This document shows, piece by piece, positions 1-10,557 of a stretch of 64,000 nucleotides of DNA. Both the position numbers and the translations under genes were made by a program. The notes below the pieces were generated by a model. It saw only the letters and a list, made by a program, of their open reading frames with translations, searched no databases and was not told the origin of the DNA. The stretch covers positions 7,397,100 through 7,461,099 of the forward strand of contig JAQFVV010000022.1 in assembly GCA_028023455.1 (NCBI GenBank), read 5' to 3'. Every line of letters starts with the position of its first letter. Position 1 is the stretch's first letter. The DNA comes from Epiperipatus broadwayi (Eukaryota; Onychophora; Udeonychophora; Euonychophora; Peripatidae).

Positions 1-640
1 ATATAATACAATTTAACAATTAAAATTGTCTTTCATGAATATTTTCCAAAACTAAAACACAAATATAATTATTTCAAACCCTTCTATGAAGAAAATTTAG
101 AAAAACTACATTATCAATAAAGATAAAAAAATTTAATAGAATTATCATTAACAGAACTTTACAATAAATTCAAAACACAATCTAATGAATTTTTATTAAA
201 CATTAAAGAATATGAACAACTTCGAGAAACCTTAATTTATTATTACTACGGAATAGTAGAAAGATTTCTTCATATATTTTAAAAAAATAAGACGAAACAG
301 AGAACCATTTTGAACCAAATCAAAAAATTATTTCTCAAACAAGACAGGACCATAAATTTATTTTATAAAAATATTTGATTATGATAGAAAATATATTAAT
401 TTTTTTTTATAATTTTTGTTTTATAAAACCATTATAGTAAACGAAAAGACAAAAAGAGAAAAAGAAACGAACAAAACAATATATAGTTACATGAGTTTAT
501 AATTTCAGAAGTTATCCAGGTTTGGCGTTTCAAGTAATTTGTCTCATTATGGAGGAACCCGCCCCCACAAAAAAAACAACCCAAAACAAACACAACACAT
601 TTTAGAGGGACAGGCACAGAAAAGGGGAAAAATAGCCTTA
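1..640. other. AT-rich non-coding DNA, probably nicastrin intron 4
   Basis: No coding exon or structured repeat is visible in most of this stretch. From about 560 upward the minus strand starts to show LINE-like coding similarity that continues into the next feature, so the LINE 3' boundary is somewhere here and is not resolved. Placement in nicastrin intron 4 is inferred from exon 4 lying at 18720-18853 on the minus strand with no later exon found. Confidence 0.5.
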
Positions 641-1264
641 CTCTTGTATTATGCCAGCTAACTGAAAATTCTCTCTTCTGTGCCATCTTATTAAAACATG
701 ATAATAGATTTAATTCTCCTCTATTTCCTAAATTCATCACCATCTCTACTGCTTCATCAATCTAAACCTCTTGCCTTTCAAACTTTCCAATTTCTTCTCT
801 GCCTCATACTTCCATTAATATATGCTTTTATGATTGTTATCACTCCATCCTTCACATCTAACATATTTTCTATATCCATTACATACTTATTTAAGATTGT
901 ATCTAATTCTTCTCTCGAGTTACTCTCTTTTCCCTCATCATCTAGTAATACTATTTATCTCTCCCCTACACTTCTTCTTTTAATACATTTTCAAAATTTT
1001 TTACTCCCATCCTTTCCACTTTTATTAATATTCTCCAATAATTTATTATTTAATTTCATTCTTTCTCTATAATTATCTATTTTAGCCAACTTCTTTTTTT
1101 AAAAATATTTTTCTCACTTAATATTAACATCTTTTCACTTTCTTTGTTTTTAATAACACACTATATTCTCTGCATGCTTTTTTCCTCTCTTTTACAAATT
1201 CTCACTTTTCCATTACTTTTATTCTTCTGAATATTCTTACTTAAAAACTACTTAACATCACATG

Positions 1265-1365
1265 ATCATGCACTAGATGGTGATTTTATGCACAAGCCTT
1301 CTGGCATCCATTGATTACTCTGGCTTGCACTGAGTGGCAATACTGTATGGAGAGTTTTGCCAGCC
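1265..1365 (-). repeat. Partial monomer of the hammerhead repeat family inside the LINE
   Basis: This fragment reads as the reverse orientation of the monomer found at 1986-3616. It includes GGCATCCATTGATTACTC and ends with GGAGAGTTTTGCC. It covers only the part between the ribozyme and the GCCTGTTTTAA terminus, so no hammerhead core is present. It interrupts the LINE linker region. Confidence 0.7.
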
Positions 1366-1975
1366 TTAAAACCTACTTACCACTTTTTCTACTTCAAGAC
1401 ACCAGGCCTTACCTTCACCCCCCAACAAACTCTTCCATTGCTTCTACTTTTATTATATATTCTATCTTATTCTTATCATTCATTTTCCACCCATATCTTT
1501 CATTATCGTTTCTACTTTTATTACTATTTTCCATCACATTACTAGCCATTTCTATTATAAAGAAATTATGATCACTATTACAGACTCTCTCTTCTTATCA
1601 AACACTTTAATTTTTCGTACTTTATTCATACCCTCTTTCTTTACTAATATATAATCTACTGTGTAAAAAATATTATTTCTAGACTATGTGTAATGTCCCT
1701 CATAAATATGTGATAAATTTCCAAATCTAATTCACTCTCTGACAAAAAATTTTCAAAAGCTGTCCATTCTTGTTATCTATGTCATCAATTTCTTCAATAT
1801 GCCCATTCATATCCCCTATAACCATTATTTTCTTCCTCCTTTTATGAAACTCTGTATATGCTTAACTAGGCATTCATGTATGCTACTGTTTCTCTCCATT
1901 ATAGTTTGACTATCTCCAGTGACCATATACACCATAGCCACCACCCATTCTTGTCTTCGTAACCTTATCTCAAAC

Positions 1976-1985
1976 CACAAATGTT
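1976..1985 (+). repeat. Left target-site duplication CACAAATGTT
   Basis: The 10-mer CACAAATGTT is repeated at 3617-3626. Between the two copies lies the hammerhead array. One copy belongs to the interrupted LINE endonuclease codons (minus strand AACATTTGTG). Confidence 0.85.
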
Positions 1986-2145
1986 TTAAGCCAATAAATA
2001 TCACATGACCACCACTTCTCATGCTTGTGTATAACCATTGTTAAAACAGGCAAAACTCACTATATGTATTGCCACACACAGCAAGCTAGAGTAATCAATG
2101 GATGCCAGAAGGCTTGTGCATAAAATCCCCATCTAATGCCTACTC

Positions 2146-2204
2146 ATCCAACATTCCCAGACTAGTTTTTGACTTGTGGCCTTTGTCAGTGAGGAGCCTT
2201 GGAT
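2146..2204 (-). ncRNA. Decayed hammerhead ribozyme, forward unit 1
   Basis: On the minus strand the distal stem I halves ATCCAA and TTGGAT are present, and the site ACTAGTC is kept. The core reads CTGACAA instead of CTGACGA, and the GAAA element reads AAAA. Both changes hit invariant core purines, so this copy should not cleave. Confidence 0.7.
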
Positions 2205-2729
2205 CTGGGAGCACTGCACCTAGATCTTAGGATCTAATGCAACCCTCCAGCAGCCACCTTTTATCTCCACTTAACTACAAAACTATGAGTCTTAAACTAA
2301 AAACACCTTAATGCTTTCAATCCAAGCCCATTAGCTTATATAGTCATATGGGTCTAAACTCAGTTCAGCACCCATACATTTTGGTGTCTTTGGTTCTTTA
2401 ATAACTATAGCTATCACTACCTATTAAGCAGGATTGGTTTTAAATAAAAATCACATGACCACCACTTGTTATGCTTGTGTATAACTGTTGTTAAAACAGG
2501 CAAAACCATACATTTTGGTGTCTTTGGTTCTTTAATAACCATAGCCATCACTATCCTATTAGGCAGGATTGGTTTTAAATAAACATCACATAAACACCAC
2601 TTGTTATGCTTGTGTATAACTGTTGTTAAAACAGGCAAAACTCACTATACATATTGCCACACACAGCAAGCTAGAGTAATCAATGGATGCCAGAAGGCTT
2701 GTGCATAAAATCCCCATCTAGTGCCTACT

Positions 2730-2775
2730 CATCCAACATCCCCAGTCTAGTTTCTGGCTTGTGGCCTTCGTCAAG
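2730..2775 (-). ncRNA. Truncated hammerhead ribozyme at the inversion junction
   Basis: The minus strand retains GACGAAGGCCACAAGCC and GAAAC. The 5' strand of stem I is lost because the forward unit is cut at the head-to-head junction (about 2773), and the GTC site reads GAC. It is not expected to be active. It marks the exact point where array polarity flips. Confidence 0.65.
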
Positions 2776-3029
2776 TGATGTTTATTGGCTTAAAACCAAT
2801 CCTGCCTAATAGGATAGTGGTGGCTATGGTTATTAAAGAACCAAAGACACCACAATGTATGGGTGCTGAACTGAATTCAGACTCATATGACTATATAAGC
2901 TAATGGGCTTGGATTGAAAACATTAAGGTGTTTTCAGTTTAAGACTCATAGTTTTGTAGTTAAGTGGAGATAAAAGGTGGCTGCTGGAGGGTTGCATTAG
3001 ATCCTAAGATCTAGGTGCAGTGCTCACAG

Positions 3030-3088
3030 ATCCAAGGCTCCTCACTGACGAAGGCCACAAGCCAGAAACTAATCTGGGGATGTTGGAT
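3030..3088 (+). ncRNA. Hammerhead ribozyme (type I), nearly intact, AUC cleavage site
   Basis: In order: distal stem I ATCCAA, proximal stem I TCCTCA, core CTGACGA, stem II GGC-CACAA-GCC, core GAAA, short stem III, then the cleavage triplet ATC. The stem I partner strands TGGGGA and TTGGAT follow. Compared with the copy at 3452-3510, the only core-adjacent change is G to A in stem III. That weakens one of its two base pairs, so slow or no cleavage is likely. Confidence 0.75.
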
Positions 3089-3451
3089 GAGTAGGCACTA
3101 GATGGGGATTTTATGCACAAGCCTTCTGGCATCCATTGATTATTCTAGCTTGTTGTGTGTGGCAATATGTATGGTGAATTTTGCCTGTTTTAACAACAGT
3201 TATTATTGGCTTAAAACCAATCCTGCCTAATAGGATAGTGGTGGCTATGATTATCAAAGAACCAAAGACACCAAAATATATGGGTGCTGAACTGAGTTCA
3301 AGACACATATGTCTATAGAAGCTAATGGGCTTGAATTGAAAACATTAAGGTATTTTCAGTTTAAGACTCACAGTTTTGTAGTTAAGTGGAGATAAAAGGT
3401 GGCTGCTGGAGGGTTGCATTAGATCCTAAGATCTAGTTTCAGTGCTCTCAG

Positions 3452-3510
3452 ATCCAAGGCACCTCACTGACGAAGGCCACAAGCCAGAAACTAGTCTGGG
3501 GATGTTGGAT
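3452..3510 (+). ncRNA. Hammerhead ribozyme (type I) with intact core and GUC cleavage site
   Basis: Stem I distal helix is ATCCAA (3452-3457) with TTGGAT (3505-3510). The proximal helix is ACCTCA (3461-3466) with TGGGGA (3497-3502): five of six pairs, one a G-U, with an A-A mismatch at the distal end. The core CTGACGA is at 3467-3473, stem II GGC/GCC with loop CACAA at 3475-3485, and GAAA at 3487-3490. Stem III is AC-TA-GT, and cleavage is predicted after C3496. All invariant hammerhead positions are present. The very short stem III and open stem I are typical of hammerheads in Penelope-like elements and animal retrozymes. It lies antisense to nicastrin. Confidence 0.85.
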
Positions 3511-3616
3511 GAGTAGGCACTAGATGGGGATTTTATGCAAAAGCCTTCTGGCATCCATTGATTACTCTAGCTTGCTGTGTGTGGCAATACATATAGTGAG
3601 TTTTGCCTGTTTTAAT

Positions 3617-3626
3617 CACAAATGTT
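3617..3626 (+). repeat. Right target-site duplication CACAAATGTT
   Basis: Identical to 1976-1985. Bases preceding the two copies differ, so the duplication is 10 bp. Confidence 0.85.
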
Positions 3627-4010
3627 CTTGACACTTAACAGGATTTAAATATTTTTTTGACCTAACTCCTATACCATCATCCTTTTTCTTTTCTATTTAT
3701 ACCCTGCCATATCAAGTTTTCCAGTATAGGTTCTTCATCTCTTAATGTGTTTTCATTGCTGCATATTTCAAGCTCTTCGTTTTTAACTACTTGAATTCCA
3801 GCCATTTTTCTGGTATCCTGCCACCTTGCATATTCAAATATCCAATTTTAACAATTTCTTCTTTTCCTACTACTCTTATATAAATTCGTTTGACTCTTTC
3901 TTTTTTCCAGACCCATTCCCTCACCACATCTACATTTATATGTAAATCAGCTACCCTTTGTTTCCTACATCCCATTTAATCTTAACCCCCTACTCCCCTT
4001 TATAAGTTTC

Positions 4011-7000
4011 CCGAACTATAATATTTTTTATAAATCAAACCCCTTAGTGCTTCACTTCCTTGTATTGCTAAATGCAGTCCATCTTTACTATATAACTCCC
4101 TTTTGCTAATAAAAAAAATCCCACACATCTACAAACATAACATTATTTCTCTCGTATAGTTTTTTCAATCTCTCATTTATAGAACACGCCCTATCTAACA
4201 TATAATACCTATTGTTGAATCTTAATAGTAATCTACAACATCAATCAGTACTGCCCTCTTTTTTGCATTTTTATGATATTACAAAATGGTTGCTATTCTA
4301 CACATTTTTATATTACAAATTACCAAAGCTTTCAAAACAATTAAGTACCATAAAGCAAAAATTCAATTCCTATAAAATTCTCCACAAAAAAAAACCAAAG
4401 AACTGTGCAAGATACGTCAAGATTGGTGAATATTTGTAGAGTTACAAAGTAACAAATAAACAAATTTTCACATTTATATATTAATATAGATATATTTCAT
4501 AGGAATAATCAATCTTTGACAATGACCACATATGATCAAAATGTTGGAACACTGAAATAAAAAAGTTTACAAAATAAAATAAAAAACATTTGAAAAGAAA
4601 AAGTCTCTTAAAGAATTTGTTTTTATTTTAACCATTTTAATAATAATAATACATTATGTAATTTTAATATTTAGATCTTTGAAAAAAATTGTAAAATCAT
4701 CAAAACTTTCAATGCATCCACTTTCCTTACTAAAAATTTACCATTTCTATCTTTAATGATTGCTTCATTTCTGTGATCTTTATTTCTATTAAAACTATTT
4801 TCCTCTCTTAAATCTATTAAATTTGTCTTTTCTTTGTAATTCCTCTATCTCTCTACACTTGTTTTCTAAACACTCTCTTCTAGATAAATTTGTTGTCTGG
4901 AATTTGCAAACAAGTCATCTTCATACAGAAATTGGTCAAAATAATGGAAACAATTGTGATATCTTTATTAATAAGGTGAAGGATCAACTTCTACAAGAAA
5001 TATTAAAATTCAGTATGAAATAAAATTATATATTTGAATAGAACCTAACGATATATTAGCATTCCTTCAAAAGAAATCACCTTGGCCCACACAGACTCAA
5101 TAATATTAAGCCAAGTAAGTGAAGTATCCAAAATGGGTCGAATTTTTATCAACTTCCTCAATCAAATACTTAATTATTTGGAGAATAGGAACTAAAATAG
5201 AACATTTTGAATTATGGTAATGTAGTCTGGAAACAATGTCTGCACTATGAGACATACCTGGTCTACTAAAATGTATAACACTTTGCAGATGTGATACACC
5301 CATACATAAGTAATGATTGGATCAAGAGAAAATCATAATATGGCCATTTAAATCATGATATTTCCACCATTACATTTCAGAAATGGAAATAAGGCAGTAT
5401 GGACGATAGATTTCTTTTGGCAATCATTAAAAAAAAATGGTTAAAAAAATGCAAACAATAACTTCACTAGTCATTAACTAATAAGTTTTTATCTTCATGA
5501 CATTACTTCTGTCACAGAGTTTAATTTGGAAACAAATGGTTTTGAAATGATAGCTGAAACATAAATGTTCTACTTTTCAAGCTGACAACTGATTACTTTA
5601 AAAAATACTGAAGTGTTCAGATGAGTAATATCCTGAGTAATGATTAGTTTCATAATAGTTAAGCGCTTTCTAGCTATACACCTTCATAATTATTTAAATT
5701 CCTCTTAATATGCATGAAAGATGCCCAAATTTCAACTATGAAGAAAAAGAGTACAGTTATAATATATGAATTATCTTGAATTACATAATTTACCATTAGA
5801 AAATGTTTTAAAAAGAAAAGTAATGAAGAGATTAAAAGTAAATATGTATTATTGAATATTCGAATAAAAAATACAAAATGTAATCTATAAAAATTAAATG
5901 CATGTATACATTTATCCAAAAAAAAAAAAAAAAATTGCAAACCAACAACAACAAAAAAAAAAAACAATCCATAACAAAATGATAGCAATAACTTATTGAA
6001 ATATAATTTAAAATTAATAATAATTTATCACATAAAAAGTTTATTTCCAATATTAGTCCAGAATGCAATGAATAAGTAGTGTAAAACTGTTGGTAAATTA
6101 TACAAAACAAAAAATGGCTGTTTACATTAAAAATATGTAGATTTTCTATTAATAGTTTAGGCTATTATCCCTCTCCCTTCCCAATAACTTCCATAAAGAC
6201 CTTGATTTTTTTAATTCCATATTTCTCAGTTGTAATCCCAATGACAAATTGAAAAAATTCATTAGTCCTTTAAAATATAGGGGATTTGAACTCAGACTTT
6301 CAAACACCCACCAACTATCCACACTATCTTTAAAAGTAAATTTTTCATTTTGAAATTACTAATAAGAAAAAAAATATTTATTAATTTTATTTTTACAAGA
6401 TAATAAATTACATTTGTTGCACCTATTATCATCTATCAAGTTAATATGGATTAACTTTTTTTTTTTTGTTTTGAATTTTTTTTGAACAATATGTATATAT
6501 ACATTTAACTTTTTATGGATTAATTCTTCTTTGCTTTTCTCCTCTGAAGTGACACCTGGCAATAGATGTTGAAATTTAACCAGAAAAAAAGAATTTAATT
6601 AATTTACTTAGGGAGAAGCTCTAATTTTGATTAAAAAAATTGTTTTATTTGTTATCCAACAATTTTAAATAATTATTTTATTTCACAGTAAAAGCTTTCC
6701 AGGTCTCTTCATAGTGGAATAATTAAAGTGAAGACAACACTCACTAGAGTAAGCAATTGTTTGGATGGTGAGTAGTTTTTTTTCTTTTATGTCTTATCCT
6801 TATGATTTAAAAAACAACAACTTTTAATCAATGGATTTTGGCTTGTTTCTAATAGCAAAGCATGGATTGTAAATTGTAAAATAAAACAAAGACATCAGAC
6901 GATATAAAAACCAGAATCACTATATCCTATTGTGCAACGTGTGACATGCACATAAACAAACAAATTTATATGTTTTCTATTTGCTTTAAGAAAATGTTTT

Positions 7001-7439
7001 AATTTTTACTAATATCCACTTTATGTACTGATGTTTGTTATTGTTAATCTTGAATGTAAACTAAATAATTTTTCGTTTTAAAGTTAATATAAATTGTTAT
7101 AGAGTTTTAGAAAACCACTTTATTTTACCATTAATAGGGCATTCTCAACTCAAATGAAAAAAATATTACGTTAAAGAAATATATCTTACTTGAAATGTTT
7201 ATTTACAGTTGAAATATTTATTATCATGTCTTTTATAAATAAAGTTGCATTCTCATTAAATTTATGGATAAGTGTCAATTCAATATAATCCTATGTTGGA
7301 ACAGAAAGAAAAACATTTATCTGATATGTAATACAGATGGCTAAAACAATGTAAATTAAAACAAAAACAATTAACTGGTTTCGTTAAATAAATTCTTCAT
7401 ACCTGATAAAAATATTGAAAATAATATTAAAAAACTAAA
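4011..7439. other. Non-coding AT-rich stretch
   Basis: No exon or complete element is supported. Short open frames here are low-complexity. Near 6230-6310 the minus strand shows GAGTTCAAATCCCC, which resembles a tRNA B box and may be a SINE fragment, but no A box or tail was found. Poly-A and poly-T runs are frequent (for example 5920-5965 and 6455-6485). Confidence 0.4.
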
Positions 7440-8010
7440 TGACATTATAACTGCATTTATTAATGTAGGTGGACCTATTCTTTCAACATATCAGGGAAAA
7501 AATAAACAGAAGATTACTTGGATTCTGAGGAACACATTTTTGGAACAAAAGAACAAGATTTAAAACAAAACAATAGTTCAGCAAAAAAAGAAAGCATTAA
7601 CAATCAGGTACAATTTGTATTAATGCCAAATGATCCTAGTAAGTGGCCAGAAAAATGGGGTATTAATGATATTTTCAATTTCTTACTGAAAATTATCCAC
7701 AACAAATAACCAACACTAATTTTCCATAGGATGTACACGATAGAAAATTTTCTGAATCATAATATTATTATCATATATACATTAAGTAACAGGGAAAAGG
7801 TATAACAACAATGGTAAATGGCGAATGTTCATTTTCAAAATTAAAATAAATTAAAAACTGTTTTGATTGACTAAGCCACAAGAAAGGCTGTCAGCATTAT
7901 CAATGATTTCAACTGAACATCAATTAAGTGATTCAGTGTATTTAGATACATTCACAAGAAAATTTGCATCTGTAAAAGCAAGGAAAAAAAAGTTTAACAA
8001 ATGTTTGTTA
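7440..8010 (+). pseudogene. hAT-family transposase remnant (N- and C-terminal pieces)
   Basis: At 7518-7709 a frame contains LMPNDPSKWPEKW, which fits the N-terminal NDP-x-WP motif of TTF-type zinc-finger hAT proteins (ZMYM1/ZNF862-like). About 100 bp further on, frame fragments near 7815-7990 read GECSFSKLK, ERLSALSMISTEHQLSDS and FASVKARKKKF. Together these match the C-terminal hAT dimerisation region (SFSKLK, RL--L---S-E, and the basic end). The long catalytic middle is absent. It is therefore an internally deleted, dead copy. Terminal inverted repeats were not identified. Confidence 0.65.
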
Positions 8011-8242
8011 AATTAAAAATTAATTTTTAATCATCTTCATTGTCAGTTTTTTTTAATTTTTCTTAACTGCAATTATTAACATATTCTTACTAATGTTTAA
8101 ACTTAAAATACATTTTACTAATGTCAAAAAAAAAACAAAAACTGTTTAACAATAAAATAATATGTAAGGAAAATTACATTATTCATAGGGAAGTTTTGTG
8201 TAGAAAAGAATTTTTTTTTACTAGAATAATTAAATATATATT

Positions 8243-8254
8243 GAAGCTATATAT
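8243..8254 (+). repeat. Target-site duplication GAAGCTATATAT (3' side of LINE)
   Basis: The 12-mer is repeated at 10304-10315 and brackets the RTE-type LINE. The LINE's GAT-repeat tail abuts this copy. Confidence 0.85.
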
Positions 8255-10303
8255 CATCATCATCCTCATCAACCATTATCAATCCACTGCAGGACGAAGG
8301 TCCCTCCAAGTTAAATCCATCTTCGTCGATCTTTAGCTTTTCTTCTCCACATCACCCCTGCACACTTTCTTATTTCATCCATCCATCTTACATGTGGTCC
8401 CTTTCTGGGTCTTTTACAATCTCTTGGATTCCAATTGTTCATCTATTATCATCTCTTTTAGCTAGCAATATGTCCAGTCCAACTCCACTTCAGTCTTTTA
8501 ATTTTTTCAATGAGGTCAGTAACACCTGTTTGTTCTCTTACCCATATATTACGATTTCAATCTCTTCTTGTTACTCCCAACATGCATCTCTCCATACTTC
8601 TTTAAGTGGTCTGAAGTCTCTGTATTGCTCTTCTATTAAGTGTCCAAGTCTCAGATCCATAAGTAAGAACTAGTAAAACACATTTATTAAAAACCTTCCT
8701 TTTCAAACACATAAGCATATTTCATTTTAGTATCAAGTTATTTCTACCAAAAGCACTCCAACCAAGTTTAATTCTATGATTAATTTCATCCATTATGTTT
8801 CCATCTGTATTAATAATCTGAGCAAGATATTTGTAGCTGTTAACTTCTTCTAACTCATCATAATCAATCTTTATTTTCATATTTTGAGAAAATCCATTAA
8901 ACATTACTTTAGTCTTTTTAACATTTATCTTTAGTCCTACTTTCATTTGATAACTCCTACAGCATTTCCTGCAGCTCTAAAGCTTTATTTGCAAAAACAA
9001 CTACATCATCTGCAAAATCTAAATGACTTAAATAATCTCCATTTACTTTCATTCCTTTAGCTTCCCATTTTAATCCACAAAATACTTCTTGCAGCACTGC
9101 TGTAAAAAGTTTTGGAGATGTAGAGTCGCCCTGTCTTACACACTTATCAATGTTAACTTTTCTAGTATCATTATGTAATCTAATTGTTGCTGTTGTATGT
9201 TTATAAATATTCTTTAAAATATGACAATACTCTGGATCTATACCGTGATGATTCAATGCTTTAATCACTGAAGAAATGTTTATAGAATCAAATGCCTTTT
9301 CATAATCTACAAATCCAAAGCATAATGGCAACTCAAATTCATTTGCCCTTTCTGTAACTTCTCTCAATACCCTGGATATGATCTACTGTACTAAAACCAC
9401 TTTTAAATCCAGCTTGCTCTCTTGGTTGGTGGAAATCCAATGTTCTCTGTAGACGAGTTGTAATTATCTTGGTAAAAATTTTGTATAATCCTGATAAAAG
9501 GTTGATAGGTCTGTAATTTCTAATATCTTTATCACTTTTTTTAAATATTAATAATACTGCATTCTTCCAATCATCTGGTACATCTTTATCCTTTAGACAT
9601 TTGGTGTATAACTTTGCTAAAATTTTTTCTATTTCTTCACCTGTTTATAGATCCATCATTACCTGGAGCCTTTCCTTTCTTCATAAATTTAATTGCATGA
9701 CTCACTTCTTCATTTAAAATTCTGAGCAATTTGCAAGATACAGTAGATATAAGGTACTTGTTCTTTATTACTATTTAATTCTTGATAAAAGTCTTCTACC
9801 CATTTCATGATGTCATCTCTCTTTTTAGTTATAATTCCATGTTTTTTCTTATTGCAGATATAAATTTCCTACTAATACCAAAATATTGTTTTACATTTTT
9901 GAGACTTTTTTTTCTCTTCTACAGCTTTCCTTGCTAGTTCACAGTTATACTTTCTTATATCATTTTCAACTCTTTTCCATATCATTTTACAAAATTCGAG
10001 ATATTCAATCCTTTTTAATGCATCATTTTTGTATATCTTCATATTCCTTCTTTTCTTCATAAATTCTCTAGTCTCAGTAGACATTTTATTGGTCAATTGC
10101 TGTTTTCTTCTACCAGCTATCTTTGCTGAAGTTTTTAAAAGTGTATCACTTATTTTCCTATTAATTTCATTTAAATCTGAATCATGTTCAAAATCCACTA
10201 ATACTTGAAACCGATTTGTAAGTTCTAATTTAAATTCATTAGAATGTTTCTGAAGATAAGGAATATCAACTGTAGATATTGTTTTTCTTAAAAAAAACAA
10301 TAA
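8255..10303 (-). pseudogene. RTE-type LINE retrotransposon, 5'-truncated, with TSD and (GAT)n tail
   Basis: On the minus strand, 10300-9872 is the linker before the RT (TNRFQVLVDFE, AKIAGRRKQQL, ETREFMKKRR). RT motifs follow: VDYEKAFDSI near 9300, CVRQGDSTSPKLF near 9130, and the catalytic FADDVVVFA near 9010. Next are KTKVMFNG and EEVNSYKYL near 8880-8830. The C-terminal part includes ERCMLGVTRRDRN near 8590 and the HVRWMDEIRK region near 8380. It ends at CACTGCAGGACGAAGG and a short GAT repeat at 8255-8268. The endonuclease is missing through 5' truncation, and several frameshifts interrupt the RT. The 12-bp TSD fits target-primed reverse transcription. This LINE type is widespread in invertebrates. 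It lies in the presumed intron 4 of nicastrin. Confidence 0.88.
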
Positions 10304-10315
10304 GAAGCTATATAT
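10304..10315 (+). repeat. Target-site duplication GAAGCTATATAT (5' side of LINE)
   Basis: Identical to 8243-8254 and adjacent to the 5'-truncated end of the LINE. Confidence 0.85.
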
Positions 10316-10557
10316 ATGCTCACATATATATGCTTCATGTCTATTTATATTTAATCTTTTTAAACTCTGTTATAGGGAAATTTTAAAATTTATTTTATTA
10401 AAAAAAATTATTAAAGGCTAATAAGAATTAAATTTTTTTTATTAATTATACTAAAGGCACATTTAATAATGATAGAGCATAGGTACATTTATAATTATTC
10501 TTGAAACCTTATCTAATTAATGAAAAATAAGGTAATAACTTGGTATTATATATTTAC

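Larger units (their letters stand above)
1986..3616. mobile_element. Composite head-to-head array of a hammerhead-bearing retroposon (retrozyme-like)
   Basis: The 1631-bp insertion is flanked by CACAAATGTT on both sides. It holds five monomers: forward 1986-2436 (period 450, from TCACATGACC at 2001 to the next at 2451), an internally deleted forward unit 2451-2585, a truncated forward unit 2586-2773, then reverse units 2774-3205 and 3206-3616. The array begins with TTAAGCCAATAAATATCAC and ends with GAGTTTTGCCTGTTTTAAT. The reverse units carry CTGACGA and GAAA hammerhead cores. No protein is encoded, so movement must depend on another element's machinery. Small HHR-bearing tandem retroposons (retrozymes) and Penelope pLTRs are the known relatives by structure. 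Assignment to either is inference. Confidence 0.85.
640..3990 (-). pseudogene. LINE retrotransposon copy (endonuclease domain plus linker), split by a nested insertion
   Basis: Read on the minus strand from about 3990 down to 3627 and then from 1985 down, this encodes an apurinic-type (EEP) endonuclease followed by the linker to a reverse transcriptase. Visible motifs are IGYLNMQGG near the start, TLRDEEPI, WQGINRKEKG, GIGVRSKKYLNP, the catalytic GDMNGH near 1815, and VDYILVKK near 1660. The SDH motif is preserved near 1575, and a pre-RT stretch including SWHNTRV lies near 650. The frame is broken in several places, so this is a dead copy. The gap at 1986-3616 is a foreign insertion flanked by a 10-bp duplication. 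A second small insertion lies at about 1265-1365. The linker matches 30450-31080, so both copies belong to one LINE family. The clade is uncertain. Confidence 0.75.

Noticed and set aside
5106-5303. 65-codon minus-strand frame (SADIVSRLHYHNSKCSILVP)
   Set aside because: No recognisable domain or splice junction. Neighbouring frames carry stops. Probably an old repeat.
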